From A07HB70 sp964512675 (GTDB taxonomy: Archaea; Halobacteriota; Halobacteria; Halobacteriales; Haloferacaceae), in NCBI GenBank assembly GCA_964512675.1, contig CAZEJR010000014.1:1-59068 (forward strand): 59,068 nucleotides of DNA, read 5' to 3'. Positions 58,601 to 59,068 of this stretch are shown in pieces. Positions within the stretch are counted from its first letter, which is position 1; the number at the start of each line of letters is the position of its first letter. A program made the position numbers and the translations under genes. Below the pieces are notes generated by a model that was not told the origin of the DNA, did no database searches, and saw nothing but the letters and a program-made list of their open reading frames with translations.

Positions 58601-59068
58601 TCACGGGTCCACGGCGAGTTCGTCGACGGTGGTCACCGCGGCGAACTCGCCGGCGAGGTGGGCGAGCGCCGTCCGGTGGACCGTCTCGGCGTCGAACCGC
58701 TCGCCGTCGAACGTGCGGTCGAACGTCGCCGTCGCGTCGCGGACGACTGCGACGGCGAAGCCGAGATTCTCCGCGTGGCGCGCGGTCGTCGAGACACAGT
58801 GGTCGGTGGTGAGGCCGGTGACGACGACCCGGTCGACGTCGCGGGCGCGGAGCAGCGACTCGAGGTCGGTGTCGACGAACGCGCCGTTCGCCCGCTTCGT
58901 GACGGCGGGTTCGCCCGGGCGCGGGGCCGTCTCCGGCTTCCAGGCGAACCCCGACCGGTCGCGACGGAGCGGCGAGTCCGGCTCGGTCGAGTCGTGGCGG
59001 ACGTGGACCACCGGCCGACCGGCGTCGCGCCACGCGGCCAGCAGGCGGGCCGCGGCGGCCTCCGCGTC
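58601..59068 (-). CDS. Isochorismatase-family cysteine hydrolase, 5' end outside the window
   Basis: The minus-strand frame enters from the right edge and ends at 58601. It has family features of isochorismatase/nicotinamidase-like hydrolases: PVVHVRHDS, KRANGAFVDTDLES with the general-base Lys, VVVTGLTTDHCVSTTARHA with the catalytic Cys, and an AVVRDATATFD strand. The N-terminal Asp of the catalytic triad would lie beyond the window. The start is unknown because the gene is cut. The substrate is unknown. Confidence 0.85.
   Translation of the reverse strand, partial: DAEAAAARLLAAWRDAGRPVVHVRHDSTEPDSPLRRDRSGFAWKPETAPRPGEPAVTKRANGAFVDTDLESLLRARDVDRVVVTGLTTDHCVSTTARHAENLGFAVAVVRDATATFDRTFDGERFDAETVHRTALAHLAGEFAAVTTVDELAVDP

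Overview
The window is high-GC chromosomal DNA from a haloarchaeon (class Halobacteria). The evidence is the acidic proteomes (many Asp and Glu, few Lys), many GTG starts, TATA-like boxes about 27 nt ahead of start codons (leaderless transcripts), and archaeal-type genes throughout: HMG-CoA reductase, Cbf5/TruB, GTPBP1-like GTPase, SAMP, TFS, DUF106, type II methionine aminopeptidase and homoserine kinase. No species can be named from the sequence alone.

Layout. 1-2035: the right-hand end of an integrated element, with a tyrosine integrase split by a frameshift, two small unknown genes, and a displaced 3' end of msrA marking the attachment site. 2036-18263: housekeeping genes (thiamine-binding protein, mch, HAD phosphatase, GTPBP1-like GTPase, J-domain protein, pyrF, amidohydrolase, hmgA, icd, map, HIT protein, cation efflux, archaeal MtaB/CDKAL1-like methylthiotransferase, deoC). 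18344-26521: DUF63, nucleoside phosphorylase, a K+ channel, a SAMP1-like modifier, a Rieske protein, then pyrG-guaAb and a DUF7126-like protein. 26787-30788: cupin, beta-RFAP synthase, a KaiC/RecA-fold protein, two haloarchaeal proteins of unknown function, TFS and a tiny ORF. 31155-40914: a tetraether-synthase-like radical SAM protein facing a methyltransferase, then PspA, glutamate-cysteine ligase-like, a D-glutamate pair (DgcN/DgcA-like), a Vms1-like release factor, and a zinc-type dehydrogenase. 41122-54049: a CAP-domain protein of lower GC, MoaB, ilvD, a lipoprotein, tRNA-Pro, the conserved adk-DUF106-cmk-truB block, an alpha/beta hydrolase, an MFS carrier, idi, carA and thrB. 54037-59068: a decayed stretch (headless DCC protein, frameshifted lipoprotein, fragment broken by a 5-bp repeat expansion), a DUF6293 CARF-like regulator, an AT-richer type IV pilin, and a partial isochorismatase-like hydrolase cut by the window end.

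How the genes work together. Nucleotide synthesis is well represented (pyrF, pyrG, guaAb, carA, cmk, adk), as are isoprenoid lipid steps (hmgA, idi, possibly the radical SAM protein) and C1-pterin chemistry (mch, beta-RFAP synthase). Several convergent neighbours end on one shared CTAG, so both strands read TAG from the same four bases. The parts most likely to repay follow-up are the msrA-targeted element with its split integrase, the SAMP1-like protein whose Gly-Gly is not terminal, the Tes-like radical SAM/methyltransferase pair, the CAP/zinc-ribbon membrane protein, and the decayed 54-56 kb stretch.
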